From an uncultured Paracoccaceae bacterium (GTDB lineage Bacteria > Pseudomonadota > Alphaproteobacteria > Rhodobacterales > Rhodobacteraceae): 64,000 nt of DNA. Made by a program: the position numbers and the translations under genes. The stretch lies in assembly GCA_943787785.1 (NCBI GenBank), contig CALSNT010000018.1, forward strand, positions 180,294 through 244,293, written 5' to 3'. Below the pieces are notes generated by a model, which saw only the letters and a program-made list of their open reading frames with translations, had not been told where the DNA came from and made no database searches. Shown here piece by piece: positions 45,309-55,157 of this stretch (the first letter of the stretch is position 1; every line of letters starts with the position of its first letter).

Positions 45309-45892
45309 CCCGCTGTTGTCCGCCCGCGCCGGTCACTGCGTAAATTTGCATAGAGGACGTGGTTTCGCCATCGCCCATCAATCTGCAGATAACTCTGCGC
45401 AACTCCTTCGTATTTGAACCCTGTCGCTTCCAGCACCCCGCGCGAGGCGGTGTTTTCCTTCAAACAGGCGGCCTCGATCCGGCTCAGGTCGAGGTTGGTG
45501 AAAGCATGGTGGACGATGGCCATGATCGCCTCACGCATATAGCCCTGCCGGATATGGCGTTGGCCGATCCAATAGCCCAGCGTTCCGGCTTGGGAAGGGC
45601 CGCGACGGATGTTGTCGAGCGTGATCGCACCCAAAAGCGCGCCATCGCTGCGTCTTTCGAGGAACAGCGGTAGCGCCGTGCCGCCATTGATCGTTCGCTG
45701 CGCCCAGTACACGCGGTTGGAAAATGCCTTGCGGGTCAGGTGATCGCGGGCCCAGGCGGGCTCCCACGGGGTCAGGAAGTCGGCGCTTTCGCGACGTAGG
45801 GCTGTCCAGGGACGGAAATCGGCATGGGCTGGTGGACGTAGTGTCAGACGCGCGGTTTCAATCCGCAGACGGCGGCGGAACCAGATCATCAC
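45305..45892 (-). CDS. RimJ/RimL-type N-acetyltransferase
   Basis: A 195-residue GNAT protein. It has the N-terminal ETARLTLRPPAHADFRPWTALR, the acetyl-CoA region LGYWIGQRHIRQGYMREAIMAIVHHAF near 107-133, and ENTASRGVLEATGFKYEGVAQSYLQIDG near 146-173, the pattern of ribosomal-protein N-terminal acetyltransferases. It overlaps the M16 peptidase gene by four bases, so they are cotranscribed on the minus strand. Actual targets are unknown. Confidence 0.9.
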   Translation of the reverse strand: MMIWFRRRLRIETARLTLRPPAHADFRPWTALRRESADFLTPWEPAWARDHLTRKAFSNRVYWAQRTINGGTALPLFLERRSDGALLGAITLDNIRRGPSQAGTLGYWIGQRHIRQGYMREAIMAIVHHAFTNLDLSRIEAACLKENTASRGVLEATGFKYEGVAQSYLQIDGRWRNHVLYANLRSDRRGRTTAG

Positions 45893-47151
45893 GCCGCAAG
45901 GCGTGCCAGAAGGGCTGCGTGGTCCGGGGCCTTATCGACCGGACCGTACAGCGCCATCGCTGCACCCCCTGCCCCGGTCATTTCACTAGCTAACGCCTTC
46001 ACGTCACCCGTGGTGACCGCGTCAATCCGGGCCACGGTCTCGTCCAGATCAGGCACCCGGTCCCAGATCGCCAACAGGCGAGCGATACGTTCGGCGCGCG
46101 ACGACGGGCTTTCAAGACCCATCAGCAAGCCGGCTTTCATCTGCGCGCGGGCGCGGGCCACTTCGGCGGGCGTCATATCGTCAGCAGCACGCTTCAACTC
46201 ATCAACGGTTAACTCGGCGAGGTCGGCGATTTCATCGGCCCCGGTTCCGGCATAAATTGTCATCAGCCCACTGTCGGAATAGGCACCAGCCTGGGCGAAG
46301 ATCGAATAGCATAACCCCCGTTTTTCGCGGGCTTCCTGAAACAGCCGCGAAGACATGCCGCCGCCAAGCGCCGAAGCCAGGATCTGCGAGGTATAGATGT
46401 CGTCATCCCGATATCCAGGGGATTCGACGGCCAGCGCGAAATGGACTTGTTCCAGGTTGCGCGCGCGACGGAATTCTCCGCCTTTGAAGCTGGCCGCGCT
46501 GGCGGGACCAGAGTCGCGGGCCGGGATACCCCCGAACAGATCTTCGGCAATGCGCACAATGGCGTCGTGATCGACTGAGCCGGCTGCGGCGACGATCATC
46601 TGGCCGGGGGCATACCGTTCGGTCACAAAATTGGATAGATCATCGCGGCTAAAGGCACCGACCCGCTCGGCTGGACCAAGGATCGTGCGACCGATGGGTT
46701 GATCCGGATAAGCGACTTCTTGCAGCCAGTCGAAGACGATGTCGTCGGGGGTGTCGAGTGCCTGCCCGATTTCCTGCAGAATCACGCCGCGTTCAATCTC
46801 GATCTCGTCGGGGTCGAATACCGGGTTCAGTACGATGTCGGCCAAAACGTCCAGTGCCAGTGGCACATCGGCTTCAAGCACTCGGGCGTAGTAGGCCGTC
46901 ATCTCGCGGCTGGTGTAGGCGTTGATGAAACCGCCGACGTCCTCGATCGCTTCGGCGATTTCCAAAGCAGAACGTCGCTCGGTGCCCTTGAACGCCATAT
47001 GCTCCAGAAAATGCGCAATGCCGTTTTGTTCGATGCGCTCGTGCCGCCCGCCAGCGGTCACCCAGATCCCGACCGAGGCGCTTTTCAGCCCCGGCATATT
47101 CTCGGTCACGACGCGCAGCCCGTTGGGCAATCTGGCAAGTTCTACGGTCAA
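45889..47151 (-). CDS. M16-family zinc peptidase
   Basis: A 420-residue peptidase resembling mitochondrial processing peptidase beta. The inverted zinc motif is HFLEHMAFKGTERRSA near residue 47 (HxxEH), with the third ligand Glu in EIAEAIEDVGGFINAYTSREMTAYY. The second half is a degenerate repeat. It may degrade or process peptides. It follows thrC with four bases of overlap, an order seen across Rhodobacteraceae. Confidence 0.93.
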   Translation of the reverse strand: MTVELARLPNGLRVVTENMPGLKSASVGIWVTAGGRHERIEQNGIAHFLEHMAFKGTERRSALEIAEAIEDVGGFINAYTSREMTAYYARVLEADVPLALDVLADIVLNPVFDPDEIEIERGVILQEIGQALDTPDDIVFDWLQEVAYPDQPIGRTILGPAERVGAFSRDDLSNFVTERYAPGQMIVAAAGSVDHDAIVRIAEDLFGGIPARDSGPASAASFKGGEFRRARNLEQVHFALAVESPGYRDDDIYTSQILASALGGGMSSRLFQEAREKRGLCYSIFAQAGAYSDSGLMTIYAGTGADEIADLAELTVDELKRAADDMTPAEVARARAQMKAGLLMGLESPSSRAERIARLLAIWDRVPDLDETVARIDAVTTGDVKALASEMTGAGGAAMALYGPVDKAPDHAALLARLAA

Positions 47152-48536
47152 GTCTGGCGCCGCCCCCGGATCAGGTTTTCAACGGCGGCAAGGTCATTTG
47201 GCACCTGCGTCAGCCGTTCTGATCGGTCATAGAGATCGGCCATCCGGTTGGGAAGGGGTGGACGGTCCTTGGTGGCATTTTCCACGGCGTCAGGGAACTT
47301 CGCAGGATGTGCCGTGGCCAGCGTGATCATCGGCGTCGCGTCCAGATGATCAGCGGCGACTTTTACGCCGACGGCGGAATGCGGGCAAAGGACCTCGCCG
47401 GTGGTGGCGCGAATCGCGGAGATCGTGGCAAGTGTTTCATCCTCGGACGCGCGGCCCGAGGCAAAGCCGTCGCGCAAACGTTGCAGCGCGCCCTGCGAGA
47501 TCTTGAAACTACCCGTATTGGCCAGATCGTCCATTTGTCTAGCCACGGCCGCGCCATCGCGGTCATAGAGGTCGAACAGCAGACGCTCGAAATTTGAAGA
47601 GACCTGTATGTCCATCGACGGGCTGATCGACGGCGTCACGCCCGACTTGGAATAGGACCCGGTTTCCAGCGTTCGATGCAGGATGTCGTTCTGGTTTGTG
47701 GCGATCACAAGCTGCTGGATCGGCAGGCCCATTTCACGGGCGATGTGGCCTGCGAAGATGTCTCCGAAGTTCCCGGTGGGAACCGTGAAACTGACCGGGC
47801 GGTGCGGCGCGCCGAGGCTGACGGCACTGGTGAAGTAATAGACAACCTGCGCAAGCACCCGCGCCCAATTGATCGAGTTTACACCCGCCAGCGCAACCTC
47901 GTCCCGGAAGTCAAAATCGTTGAACATCGCCTTCAGCATGGCCTGGCAGTCGTCGAAATCGCCGTCTAGCGCCAGGGCATGGACGTTGTCTTCAATCGGC
48001 GTCGTCATCTGGCGGCGTTGGACCTCGCTGACACGGCCATGCGGGTAGAGGATGTAGACGTCAACGTTGGAGAGACCCCGAAAAGCCTCGATCGCCGCCG
48101 ACCCGGTGTCGCCGCTGGTCGCGCCGACAATGGTAATGCGGTCGCCGGAACGCGCCAGGGTGGTCTGGAACAGCTGGCCGATCAGCTGCATGGCGAAATC
48201 TTTGAAGGCCAAGGTGGGGCCGTGGAACAGTTCCAGCAGAAAGTGATTTTCGGCCAGTTGCACAAGCGGCGCGCGCGCAGCATGGCCGAAACCGTCATAG
48301 GCAGCGGCGATGGCGGCACGAAATTCGACCTCGGAGAAGCTGTCGCCGACGAAAGGCCACATGATGCGGAAAGCTGCGTCCTCGTACGACAATCCCGCCA
48401 GCGCCGAAATTTCATCCGGTGTCAGGGTCGGCACCGCCTCAGGCACATATAGTCCGCCATCACGGGCCAGCCCGGTCAGCATAGCCTGTTCAAAGCTGAG
48501 CGCGGGCGCCTGCCCGCGGGTCGAAATGTAACGCAT
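47148..48536 (-). CDS. thrC: Threonine synthase
   Basis: A 462-residue PLP enzyme of the short-chain thrC type. It has MRYISTRGQAPALSFEQAML at the start, the PLP Lys in HGPTLAFKDFAMQLIGQLF near 105-123, and VGATSGDTGSAAIEAFRG near 138-155, which binds the phosphate. It converts O-phosphohomoserine to threonine. It follows surf1 by about 13 bases and overlaps the M16 gene, so it belongs to the oxidase transcript, a conserved but functionally unrelated linkage. Confidence 0.96.
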   Translation of the reverse strand: MRYISTRGQAPALSFEQAMLTGLARDGGLYVPEAVPTLTPDEISALAGLSYEDAAFRIMWPFVGDSFSEVEFRAAIAAAYDGFGHAARAPLVQLAENHFLLELFHGPTLAFKDFAMQLIGQLFQTTLARSGDRITIVGATSGDTGSAAIEAFRGLSNVDVYILYPHGRVSEVQRRQMTTPIEDNVHALALDGDFDDCQAMLKAMFNDFDFRDEVALAGVNSINWARVLAQVVYYFTSAVSLGAPHRPVSFTVPTGNFGDIFAGHIAREMGLPIQQLVIATNQNDILHRTLETGSYSKSGVTPSISPSMDIQVSSNFERLLFDLYDRDGAAVARQMDDLANTGSFKISQGALQRLRDGFASGRASEDETLATISAIRATTGEVLCPHSAVGVKVAADHLDATPMITLATAHPAKFPDAVENATKDRPPLPNRMADLYDRSERLTQVPNDLAAVENLIRGRRQT

Positions 48537-48549
48537 TGAAAGTGTCGCC

Positions 48550-49236
48550 TTAGAACCGCCGTCTTCTGGGACGACTGATACGGTGAACCAGCGTCACTGT
48601 CATCCCCGCCCAGATCAATGCCAGCGCGAACCAGGTGATCGCGTATTGCAGATGATCGTTGGGGATACCGGACGTGTCGATGGGCAACGGCGTGGTATCC
48701 GTTGCCAAACCGCTCATTTCGCGCGCGACAACCAGCACCGGCTCGGTCCCCAGAACGGCGGCCATGAGCGGCACGTCACGGGCGAACCAGATGTTTTCCT
48801 CGCGCTGGGGGTCAGGCGTGAACTCGTCCACTTCGTCCGGCCAATGCAGGTTTCCGACAACGCGCGCGCCTGACGGGCCGCGTATATCGTCCTTCTCTGT
48901 TGTCGGAATAGTACCTCGATCGACCATGATCAGCCGGTCATCAGCGGTCTGAAACGGAGCGATAATGCGATAGACGGCCCCCTCGCCCTTGACGCTGGCT
49001 AAAACGTGCAATTCATCGCCGGTGAACACGCCCTCCACAACGACGGGAAGATAGCGGTGTTCATCCCGTTTTGGCATCTCGGGCAGGGCCACCGGATCGG
49101 CGGTCATCGCGGCTTCAAGCTCTCCCAATACGCCGCGTTTCCAGTCGAGGCGCTGCATCTGCCAGATGCCGAGAGAGGCGAGCAGAACAAACCCGGCCAA
49201 AGAAGCGGTAATGATAAGAGCGAGGCGACGATTCAT
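48550..49236 (-). CDS. SURF1-family cytochrome oxidase assembly protein
   Basis: A 228-residue protein with an N-terminal membrane segment (ALIITASLAGFVLLASLGIWQMQRLDWK) and a C-terminal one (LQYAITWFALALIWAGMTVTLVHR), the SURF1 topology. The conserved RGTIPTTEKD and NHLQYA-like (NDHLQYAITWFALA) motifs are present. It helps insert heme a into subunit I. ATG 49236 is favoured over ATG 49248 because GGTGG precedes it at good spacing. A strong hairpin at 49254-49275 precedes the gene. Confidence 0.9.
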   Translation of the reverse strand: MNRRLALIITASLAGFVLLASLGIWQMQRLDWKRGVLGELEAAMTADPVALPEMPKRDEHRYLPVVVEGVFTGDELHVLASVKGEGAVYRIIAPFQTADDRLIMVDRGTIPTTEKDDIRGPSGARVVGNLHWPDEVDEFTPDPQREENIWFARDVPLMAAVLGTEPVLVVAREMSGLATDTTPLPIDTSGIPNDHLQYAITWFALALIWAGMTVTLVHRISRPRRRRF

Positions 49237-49253
49237 GGTGACCACCATAAAGA

Positions 49254-49275
49254 GGCGCAGGCCACGACCTGCGCC
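49254..49275 (-). terminator. Hairpin between coxC and surf1
   Basis: GGCGCAGG and CCTGCGCC form a perfect eight-base stem around a six-base loop, followed on the minus strand by TCTTT. It could attenuate transcription or reduce surf1 translation relative to the oxidase subunit gene. Confidence 0.5.
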
Positions 49276-49311
49276 AGAGCAATTGTTAACGATACCGAAT
49301 TTCGGCGCTTA

Positions 49312-50139
49312 TCAGCTTCCCCAGATGTAGACAGCGGCGAAAAGGAACAACCAGACCACATCAACGAAGTGCCAGTACCAGGCCGCCGCTTCAAAGCCGA
49401 CGTGCCGTTCGGGGGTGAAGTGACCCCTCAAGGCGCGCATCAGGCAGACGAACAGGAACACGGTGCCGATCAGCACATGTGCGCCGTGAAAGCCAGTCGC
49501 CATGAAGAAGTTTGCACCGTAAATATTGCCTGAGAACCCAAAGGCCGCGTGGCTGTACTCATAAGCCTGGAAGACTGTGAACAACGCACCCAGAGCGATA
49601 GCGATGATCAGCCCATTGACCAGATCTTTACGGTTGTTCTCGTGCACCAGCGCGTGGTGCGCCCATGTTGCGGCACAACCAGACAACAGCAGGATCAGCG
49701 TGTTCATCAGCGGCAGGTGCCAGGGGTCGAAAACCTCGATCCCTGCAGGTGGCCACACACCGTCGATGGCCGGGCTTTGGCCGTTCGGGTCCATTGGATA
49801 CATGGCGTGCTTGAAGAACGACCAGAACCAGGCCGAGAAAAACATCACCTCGGACATGATGAAGAAAATAAAGCCATACCGCAGCCCGATCCGCACCACG
49901 GGTGTGTGGTCGCCGACCTGGCTTTCCTCGACCACATCGGCCCACCAAGCGTACATGACATAACAGACCATCAGCAGGCCGAAGATGAATACCCACGGGT
50001 ACAGCGGGATGTCGGCGGCCGTGACCTCTTTCATCCACAACACCGCGCCGAATAGCATGACGAAACCGCCGATGGCGCCGATGAACGGCCAGACAGAGGG
50101 GTTCAGGATGTGATAGTCGTGGTTCTTTGCATGTGCCAT
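49312..50139 (-). CDS. coxC: Cytochrome c oxidase subunit III
   Basis: A 275-residue membrane protein with seven segments. It has the opening [23 protein letters not shown], the conserved [20 protein letters not shown] near 94-113, and [53 protein letters not shown] near the end. It stabilises proton uptake in the aa3 oxidase. The gene is 18 bases from ctaG. Subunit I (ctaD) is not in the window, as is usual in this group. Confidence 0.96.
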   Translation of the reverse strand: MAHAKNHDYHILNPSVWPFIGAIGGFVMLFGAVLWMKEVTAADIPLYPWVFIFGLLMVCYVMYAWWADVVEESQVGDHTPVVRIGLRYGFIFFIMSEVMFFSAWFWSFFKHAMYPMDPNGQSPAIDGVWPPAGIEVFDPWHLPLMNTLILLLSGCAATWAHHALVHENNRKDLVNGLIIAIALGALFTVFQAYEYSHAAFGFSGNIYGANFFMATGFHGAHVLIGTVFLFVCLMRALRGHFTPERHVGFEAAAWYWHFVDVVWLFLFAAVYIWGS

Positions 50140-50157
50140 TTTGCGGGCCCTCTGATC

Positions 50158-50772
50158 TTATAAGTCGTCCTGCGGCGAAGAGATGACCAGTGCGGCCTGT
50201 TCTTCGGGCAGTTCTGTTACGTGGAAGGTGTAGGACAGCGTGATGTGTTTGACAAACTTAGCGTCGCGGTCATCGACCATTTCGGGGTCGATAAAGAATG
50301 TAACGGGCATGCGCACCGTCTCACCCGGTTGCAGTACCTGCAATTCGAAGCAGAAACAGTCGATTTTGGTGAAGAATCCACCGGCCTCGAACGGGGCGAC
50401 GTTGAAACTGGCCGAGCCGGCGACGGGGCGGCTTGTCGGGTTATGTGCCACGTAATAGGCCAGCATCGGCTCACCGATCTTGGCAGTGATCTCGCGCACT
50501 TCGGGGCGAAACTTCCAAGGCATACCGCGTTCCAGAGAGGCGTCGAAGCGTACGGTAACGGTTTGGTCCAGCACCTCGTCCGGGGCCTGTTCGGCCACCA
50601 GCGGTGTTCCGCCAAAACCTGTAACGCTGCAAAACCAGTTGTAGAACGGGACCGAGGCCCAAGCCAGCGCGCCCATCAACAGCGCCACCCCCACCATCTG
50701 GCGTGCAGTGCGCTTCTTGCGCCGGGCCAGGTCGTCACCTGCGTCCATTTCAGAGATCACAGGATCGCTCAT
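50158..50772 (-). CDS. ctaG: Cytochrome c oxidase assembly protein CtaG/Cox11
   Basis: A 204-residue protein with an N-terminal membrane anchor (MVGVALLMGALAWASVPFYNWFCSVTGFGGT) and a periplasmic beta domain. CFCFELQVLQPGETVRMPVTFFIDPEM, with the copper-binding CFCF pair, lies near 140-166. It delivers copper to CuB of subunit I. Its ATG overlaps the stop of the preceding 59-residue gene (ATGA). Confidence 0.95.
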   Translation of the reverse strand: MSDPVISEMDAGDDLARRKKRTARQMVGVALLMGALAWASVPFYNWFCSVTGFGGTPLVAEQAPDEVLDQTVTVRFDASLERGMPWKFRPEVREITAKIGEPMLAYYVAHNPTSRPVAGSASFNVAPFEAGGFFTKIDCFCFELQVLQPGETVRMPVTFFIDPEMVDDRDAKFVKHITLSYTFHVTELPEEQAALVISSPQDDL

Positions 50773-50948
50773 TCAGTTGCCGTCATTGCTGGGCGAGAGA
50801 CATGGTCGAAACCCTCAACCGGGCCGGTTTCAGAGACCTTGGCGATGGTCAAACCGAAGATTAGTGCGCCGAACGCGCACAAGGCCAGACCGACGCCGAC
50901 ATTGCGCGACAGGCGGCGCTTGTGCATTTCGTGCTCGGCCCGGATCAT
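50769..50948 (-). CDS. Small membrane protein of the oxidase cluster
   Basis: A 59-residue ORF with one membrane segment ([20 protein letters not shown]), basic before it and acidic after it. It begins in the stop of ctaB and ends in the start of ctaG, each by an ATGA overlap, which strongly supports translation. Short proteins at this spot in related genomes are annotated as oxidase assembly or hypothetical proteins. The role here is unproven. Confidence 0.8.
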   Translation of the reverse strand: MIRAEHEMHKRRLSRNVGVGLALCAFGALIFGLTIAKVSETGPVEGFDHVSRPAMTATE

Positions 50949-51865
50949 GCGAACGCCCGCCAGGTTGCGTCGACGAGCAGCGCGCCGAAATGCAGGAACA
51001 GGTAGGCCAGCGACAGCTTGAAGAACTTGCGCTCAGTCAAGTAAGCGTCAGCCTCGGCGGCAGATTCATCGCGGTTCCAGATGTCCCAAGCGCCTTTCAG
51101 GAACAGGGCATTTAGCACAAGCGCTGCGACCAGAGTCATAGGCCCGCCAATCGATGTAAACGCCAGCCACATCGCCACCGGCACCAGCAGCACCGTATAG
51201 GCAAGGATATGGGTCCGGGTGACCCGACGACCGTGGGTAACGGTCAGCATCGGCACACCTGCGTCCTTGTAATCCGACTTCATAAACAGCGCGAGCGCCC
51301 AGAAATGCGGCGGCGTCCACATAAAGATCAGTGCGAACATCAATATAGATTCGACCGAGACGCCCCCGGTCACTGCCGCCCAGCCGATCATCGGCGGGAA
51401 CGCCCCCGATGCACCGCCGATGACGATATTCTGCGGCGTCCAGCGCTTTAACCACATCGTGTAGACGACAGCATAGAAGAAGATCGTGAACGCCAGCAGC
51501 GCGGCGGCAAACCAGTTCGTCGCCAGCCCCAGCATCACGACCGAGAACCCCGACAGCGCCAGACCAATTGCCAACGCCTCTCCGGCCTCGACCCTGCCCG
51601 AAGGCACAGGACGACCGGCGGTACGCTTCATCACCGCGTCAATATCCGCGTCCCACCACATGTTCAGCGCGCCCGAGGCCCCTGCCCCGACAGCAATGCA
51701 CAAAACGGCGGTGAACCCGACGAAGGGATGTAACGCCCCGGGTGCGACCAGCAGGCCAACCAGCGCAGTGAAAACCACCAGTGACATGACACGCGGCTTC
51801 AGCAAGGCGACATAGTCGCCAAACCCGGCCTCGTGCTCAATCGTAATCGCGGTTGCGTCGGTCAT
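50945..51865 (-). CDS. ctaB: Protoheme IX farnesyltransferase
   Basis: A 306-residue UbiA-superfamily enzyme with about nine membrane segments. The first Asp-rich motif is in [25 protein letters not shown] near 86-110. The second lies in [15 protein letters not shown] near 199-213. It makes heme O by adding a farnesyl group to heme B, the first step to heme A for the aa3 oxidase. It is followed immediately by the small ORF and ctaG. Confidence 0.96.
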   Translation of the reverse strand: MTDATAITIEHEAGFGDYVALLKPRVMSLVVFTALVGLLVAPGALHPFVGFTAVLCIAVGAGASGALNMWWDADIDAVMKRTAGRPVPSGRVEAGEALAIGLALSGFSVVMLGLATNWFAAALLAFTIFFYAVVYTMWLKRWTPQNIVIGGASGAFPPMIGWAAVTGGVSVESILMFALIFMWTPPHFWALALFMKSDYKDAGVPMLTVTHGRRVTRTHILAYTVLLVPVAMWLAFTSIGGPMTLVAALVLNALFLKGAWDIWNRDESAAEADAYLTERKFFKLSLAYLFLHFGALLVDATWRAFA

Positions 51866-51892
51866 TTCTGTCTTTCGAGAAGGCGCGCAGTC

Positions 51893-52750
51893 CTAGTTGG
51901 CCAGCGCCAGGTCTTCCTCGCGGGGGGTGCCACCGTATTCGGCAATCGCGCTGTCGAGCCAGGTGTCATAGGCCTCCTGGCTGACGACTTTCACCGTGAT
52001 CGGCATATAGGCGTGGTCCTTGCCGCAGAGCTCGGAACACTGCCCGAAATAGACCCCCTCACGCTCGGCCTTGAACCAAAGTTCGGCCAAACGGCCCGGA
52101 ACGCCGTCTTGCTTCACACCAAATGCGGGCATTGCCCAGGCGTGGATCACGTCCGATCCTGTGACTTGCACAACGATGGTCTTGTTGACCGGCACCACGA
52201 CCGAGGTGTCAGTGGCCAGCAAGTATTCGTCATCGGCGTAGCCCGCTGCAGCCAGATCTTCGCGCGCCAACATGAAGCTGTCGAAACCAAACTCGTGATC
52301 GACGTACTCATGGGTCCAGAACCACTGGTTGCCGGTCGCTTTGATTGTGATGTCCGCATCGGGGATTTCCTGCTGGTTGAACAAAACCGGCAGCGAAAAG
52401 GCTCCGATGAACACCAGAATAACCACTGGCACCAGCGTCCAGGTCACCTCGATGGGCGTGTTGTGGGTGAAGCGCGCGGGCTCAGGGTTGGCGCGGCGGT
52501 TGAAGCGAACGATAACCCAGATCAGCAGCAGAGTGACGAAAATCGTGATCGCCGCCATGATACCGTGAACCAAGGTGTCCAACCAGACAATGTCCTGCAT
52601 CTGGCCCGTCACCGCTGGCTGAAAGCCCATAGCATCCGGATCCGGTTTGCCCACAACCTCAAGCCCCGATGGCTCGATTACCTGTGCCTGTGCACCAGCC
52701 CCGAAAAAAGCGGCCATGATCCCGGTTGCGATAGATTTGATCTGCATCAT
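51893..52750 (-). CDS. coxB: Cytochrome c oxidase subunit II
   Basis: A 285-residue protein with a signal peptide, two membrane segments (about 58-82 and 100-122) and a CuA domain. Near the end, [23 protein letters not shown] carries the two Cys, the Glu and the His of CuA, and an earlier His ([13 protein letters not shown]) completes it. It takes electrons from cytochrome c. It begins the minus-strand oxidase cluster, divergent from tldD with about 175 bases between. Confidence 0.97.
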   Translation of the reverse strand: MMQIKSIATGIMAAFFGAGAQAQVIEPSGLEVVGKPDPDAMGFQPAVTGQMQDIVWLDTLVHGIMAAITIFVTLLLIWVIVRFNRRANPEPARFTHNTPIEVTWTLVPVVILVFIGAFSLPVLFNQQEIPDADITIKATGNQWFWTHEYVDHEFGFDSFMLAREDLAAAGYADDEYLLATDTSVVVPVNKTIVVQVTGSDVIHAWAMPAFGVKQDGVPGRLAELWFKAEREGVYFGQCSELCGKDHAYMPITVKVVSQEAYDTWLDSAIAEYGGTPREEDLALAN

Positions 52751-52926
52751 CGTGGTCCTGTCTGATCCCGGTCCGGCACGAGGTTTCCCCTGTTCCGGCC
52801 CTGCCCGGTTCGCCCGATACGGGCCCCCGTTGTTTCCTGCGCGTTAGAAATCATATTAGACGGGGCGGAACAAGCCCGACAGCTTGCGGCATTCAGCCGC
52901 GAACCCCGCCCGAAAGGCCACGTGAA

Positions 52927-54351
52927 ATGTCCGATTCCACACCATTCCGCCCGTTTGAGGATGTACTTGACCGCGACACCGCCCTTGCGCGGCTGCGCAC
53001 CGCCACCGGCGGGGCAGATGACGGAGAGCTCTTCGTTGAACGCCGACGCGCTGAAACGCTGAGTTTCGACGACGGTCAGTTACGCACCGCCAACTACACC
53101 ACGTCCGAAGGGTTCGGACTGCGCGCCGTGCATGGCATGGCCACAGGCTATGCCCATGCCTCCGAAATTTCCGACGCCGCGCTGTCCCGCGCAGTGGAAA
53201 CCGTCCATCTGGCCGTCGGTGAAGGCGGCGGTGTCATGGCCCCCGGCCCGCGCCCAACCAATTTGAAACTCTACGGCGATTTCAATCCCATCGAGGACGC
53301 CGCCTTTCCGGTGAAAATCGAGACCCTGCGCGAGATTGATGCCTTTGCCCGCGACCTTGATCCGCGGGTCGTGCAGGTGACGGCGACCATCGGCGCAAAC
53401 GTACAAGAGGTTGAAATCCTACGCCCCGAAGGCACGTTGGTGCGCGATGTGCGGCCGATGACACGGGTGAACATCTCGGTCATCGTGGATGAAAATGGAC
53501 GGCGCGAATCCGGTAGCTCCGGCGGCGGCGGACGCATTCGTCTGGACGGGCTGATTACCCGCGATCACTGGGAAGGTGTCGCGCGCGAGGCCCTGCGCAT
53601 CGCCATCGTCAACCTGTCGGCCGTCCCGGCCCCCGCAGGTGTGATGGACGTCGCCCTCGGCTCCGGCTGGCCCGGCATTCTGCTGCACGAAGCCGTCGGC
53701 CACGGGTTGGAAGGTGACTTCAACCGCAAGAAAACCAGCGCCTTTGCGGGCCTCATGGGGCAACGCGTTGCCGCCCCCGGCGTCACTGTGCTTGACGACG
53801 GGACAATTCCAGATCGGCGCGGATCACTGTCGGTCGATGACGAAGGCACGCCATCGGGCAAAAACGTGTTGATCGAGGATGGAATCCTTGTCGGTTACAT
53901 GCAGGACCGCCAGAACGCACGACTAATGGGGGTTGAACCCACAGGCAACGGCCGGCGCGAAAGCCACGCCCACACCCCGATGCCCCGGATGACGAACACC
54001 TATATGCTGGGTGGCAAAACCGCACCTGAAGATATCGTGGCAGACCTCAAAGACGGCATCTATGCCGTCGGCTTCGGCGGCGGCCAGGTGGATATCACCA
54101 GCGGCAAGTTCGTGTTCTCCTGCACCGAGGCCTACCGGGTTGAAGGTGGCAAGGTTGGCGCGCCCGTCAAAGGAGCGACCCTGATCGGCGACGGCGCGAC
54201 GGCGCTGAAGAACATCCGCGCCATGGGCAACGACATGGCGCTGGACCCCGGCATGGGCAACTGCGGCAAGGCCGGGCAATGGGTGCCCGTGGGCGTTGGC
54301 CAGCCGACGTTGTTGATTGGCGGGCTGACCGTGGGTGGATCGGCGGCTTGA
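52927..54351 (+). CDS. tldD: TldD metalloprotease
   Basis: A 474-residue protease subunit of the TldD/PmbA (TldE) pair. The zinc motif is LLHEAVGHGLEGDFNRKK near residue 255 (HExxxH), and the C-terminal GQVDITSGKFVFSCTEAYRVEGGKV is characteristic. It forms a hetero-oligomer with TldE to cleave unfolded peptides, for example in peptide-antibiotic maturation or toxin turnover. No tldE is in the window. Divergent linkage to coxB is common in Rhodobacteraceae. Confidence 0.96.
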   Translation: MSDSTPFRPFEDVLDRDTALARLRTATGGADDGELFVERRRAETLSFDDGQLRTANYTTSEGFGLRAVHGMATGYAHASEISDAALSRAVETVHLAVGEGGGVMAPGPRPTNLKLYGDFNPIEDAAFPVKIETLREIDAFARDLDPRVVQVTATIGANVQEVEILRPEGTLVRDVRPMTRVNISVIVDENGRRESGSSGGGGRIRLDGLITRDHWEGVAREALRIAIVNLSAVPAPAGVMDVALGSGWPGILLHEAVGHGLEGDFNRKKTSAFAGLMGQRVAAPGVTVLDDGTIPDRRGSLSVDDEGTPSGKNVLIEDGILVGYMQDRQNARLMGVEPTGNGRRESHAHTPMPRMTNTYMLGGKTAPEDIVADLKDGIYAVGFGGGQVDITSGKFVFSCTEAYRVEGGKVGAPVKGATLIGDGATALKNIRAMGNDMALDPGMGNCGKAGQWVPVGVGQPTLLIGGLTVGGSAA

Positions 54352-54514
54352 GGGATCTTGGCGCGATACGGAGTGTTCCGGGTGGGGATCGGCATGTGCG
54401 CTGATGGCATCATGGAATTGGGTGCGTATCGGTGTTACTGATTGTGCCTACATTGGCATGGTTGGCACGGATAACCATGGTTTCACGAAGTGACGACTTT
54501 TCAGAGCATTTCTG

Positions 54515-54835
54515 TTGGTTCTCGAATATTCCTACCTGGTTTCATTCTGGGCGCTCCCCCCAGCAATTTTCATAGCTGTCTGTTGTATGAGGCATGGCAC
54601 TGCCGGTTGGAGTGTCGCGCTAGGTACCGGCATCTCTTTAGTTTTGATTGCAACGTTCGGTTTTGACACCATTTACTCATGGCAAGGAAGGGCGGGACCC
54701 AACTTCGCGGAGACATACATGGTATACTTGCAAGTGGTTGCTGTTTCTTCAATCGGCGCGACACTAGGTTTGTCCTACTGGCTGGCCCTCCGCCTCCTCG
54801 CACCCGCAGCCTTCCGCGCTACATCTCGCACTTGA
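54515..54835 (+). CDS. Putative small membrane protein
   Basis: A 106-residue ORF starting with TTG. It has three hydrophobic segments (about 10-25, 33-50 and 68-95) and no recognised motif. No strong ribosome site is visible and the start is weak. It is the only convincing coding candidate in the 800-base gap between tldD and dprA, so it may be spurious. Comparative data would be needed. Confidence 0.35.
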   Translation: MVLEYSYLVSFWALPPAIFIAVCCMRHGTAGWSVALGTGISLVLIATFGFDTIYSWQGRAGPNFAETYMVYLQVVAVSSIGATLGLSYWLALRLLAPAAFRATSRT

Positions 54836-55157
54836 ATGACCGACCAACAAACCCCCGCACCACAGGGGGCCGTCTCCTCGTGGGGTCATCGGCGCCTCCG
54901 TCTGTACCGCCCGTCAACCAAACCTGAATCTGGTTCGGTAAATGCCAAATTTTTCGCCAAAATTATCCGGTTGAAGGCTCTTCCCTTTGGCGACACGCAT
55001 AGAGACTTCTTGCCTCCGGCGGGATAATTTTTGGCGAAAGGGCCGAAAACCCCCGATTTCACCGTCCGAATTAACGAACGTGCTGAATAATCTGTTACGT
55101 TCATACTGAATTAACCGACTCATTCCATGTTCATCTTTGCAAGAGGCCGGAGGTTGG
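54836..55157. other. 322-base gap with an inverted repeat
   Basis: No gene is supported in this stretch. TTTCGCCAAAATTATCC (54952-54968) and GGATAATTTTTGGCGAAA (55022-55039) form a 17-18 base imperfect inverted repeat (one-base indel) enclosing about 53 bases. Beyond it the sequence is AT-rich before the dprA ribosome site GGAGG. It could be a hairpin RNA or a small MITE-like element. Confidence 0.5.
54952..55039. repeat. Long-armed inverted repeat
   Basis: The arms TTTCGCCAAAATTATCC and GGATAATTTTTGGCGAAA match except for one A, with CCGG next to each. The enclosed 53 bases are not self-complementary as a whole. Arms of this length outside a gene suggest a folded RNA or a decayed mobile remnant. 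Confidence 0.55.

Noticed and set aside
54886..55104. 72-residue minus-strand ORF across the inverted repeat
   Set aside because: It lacks a ribosome site and motif, and its sequence is imposed by the repeat arms.
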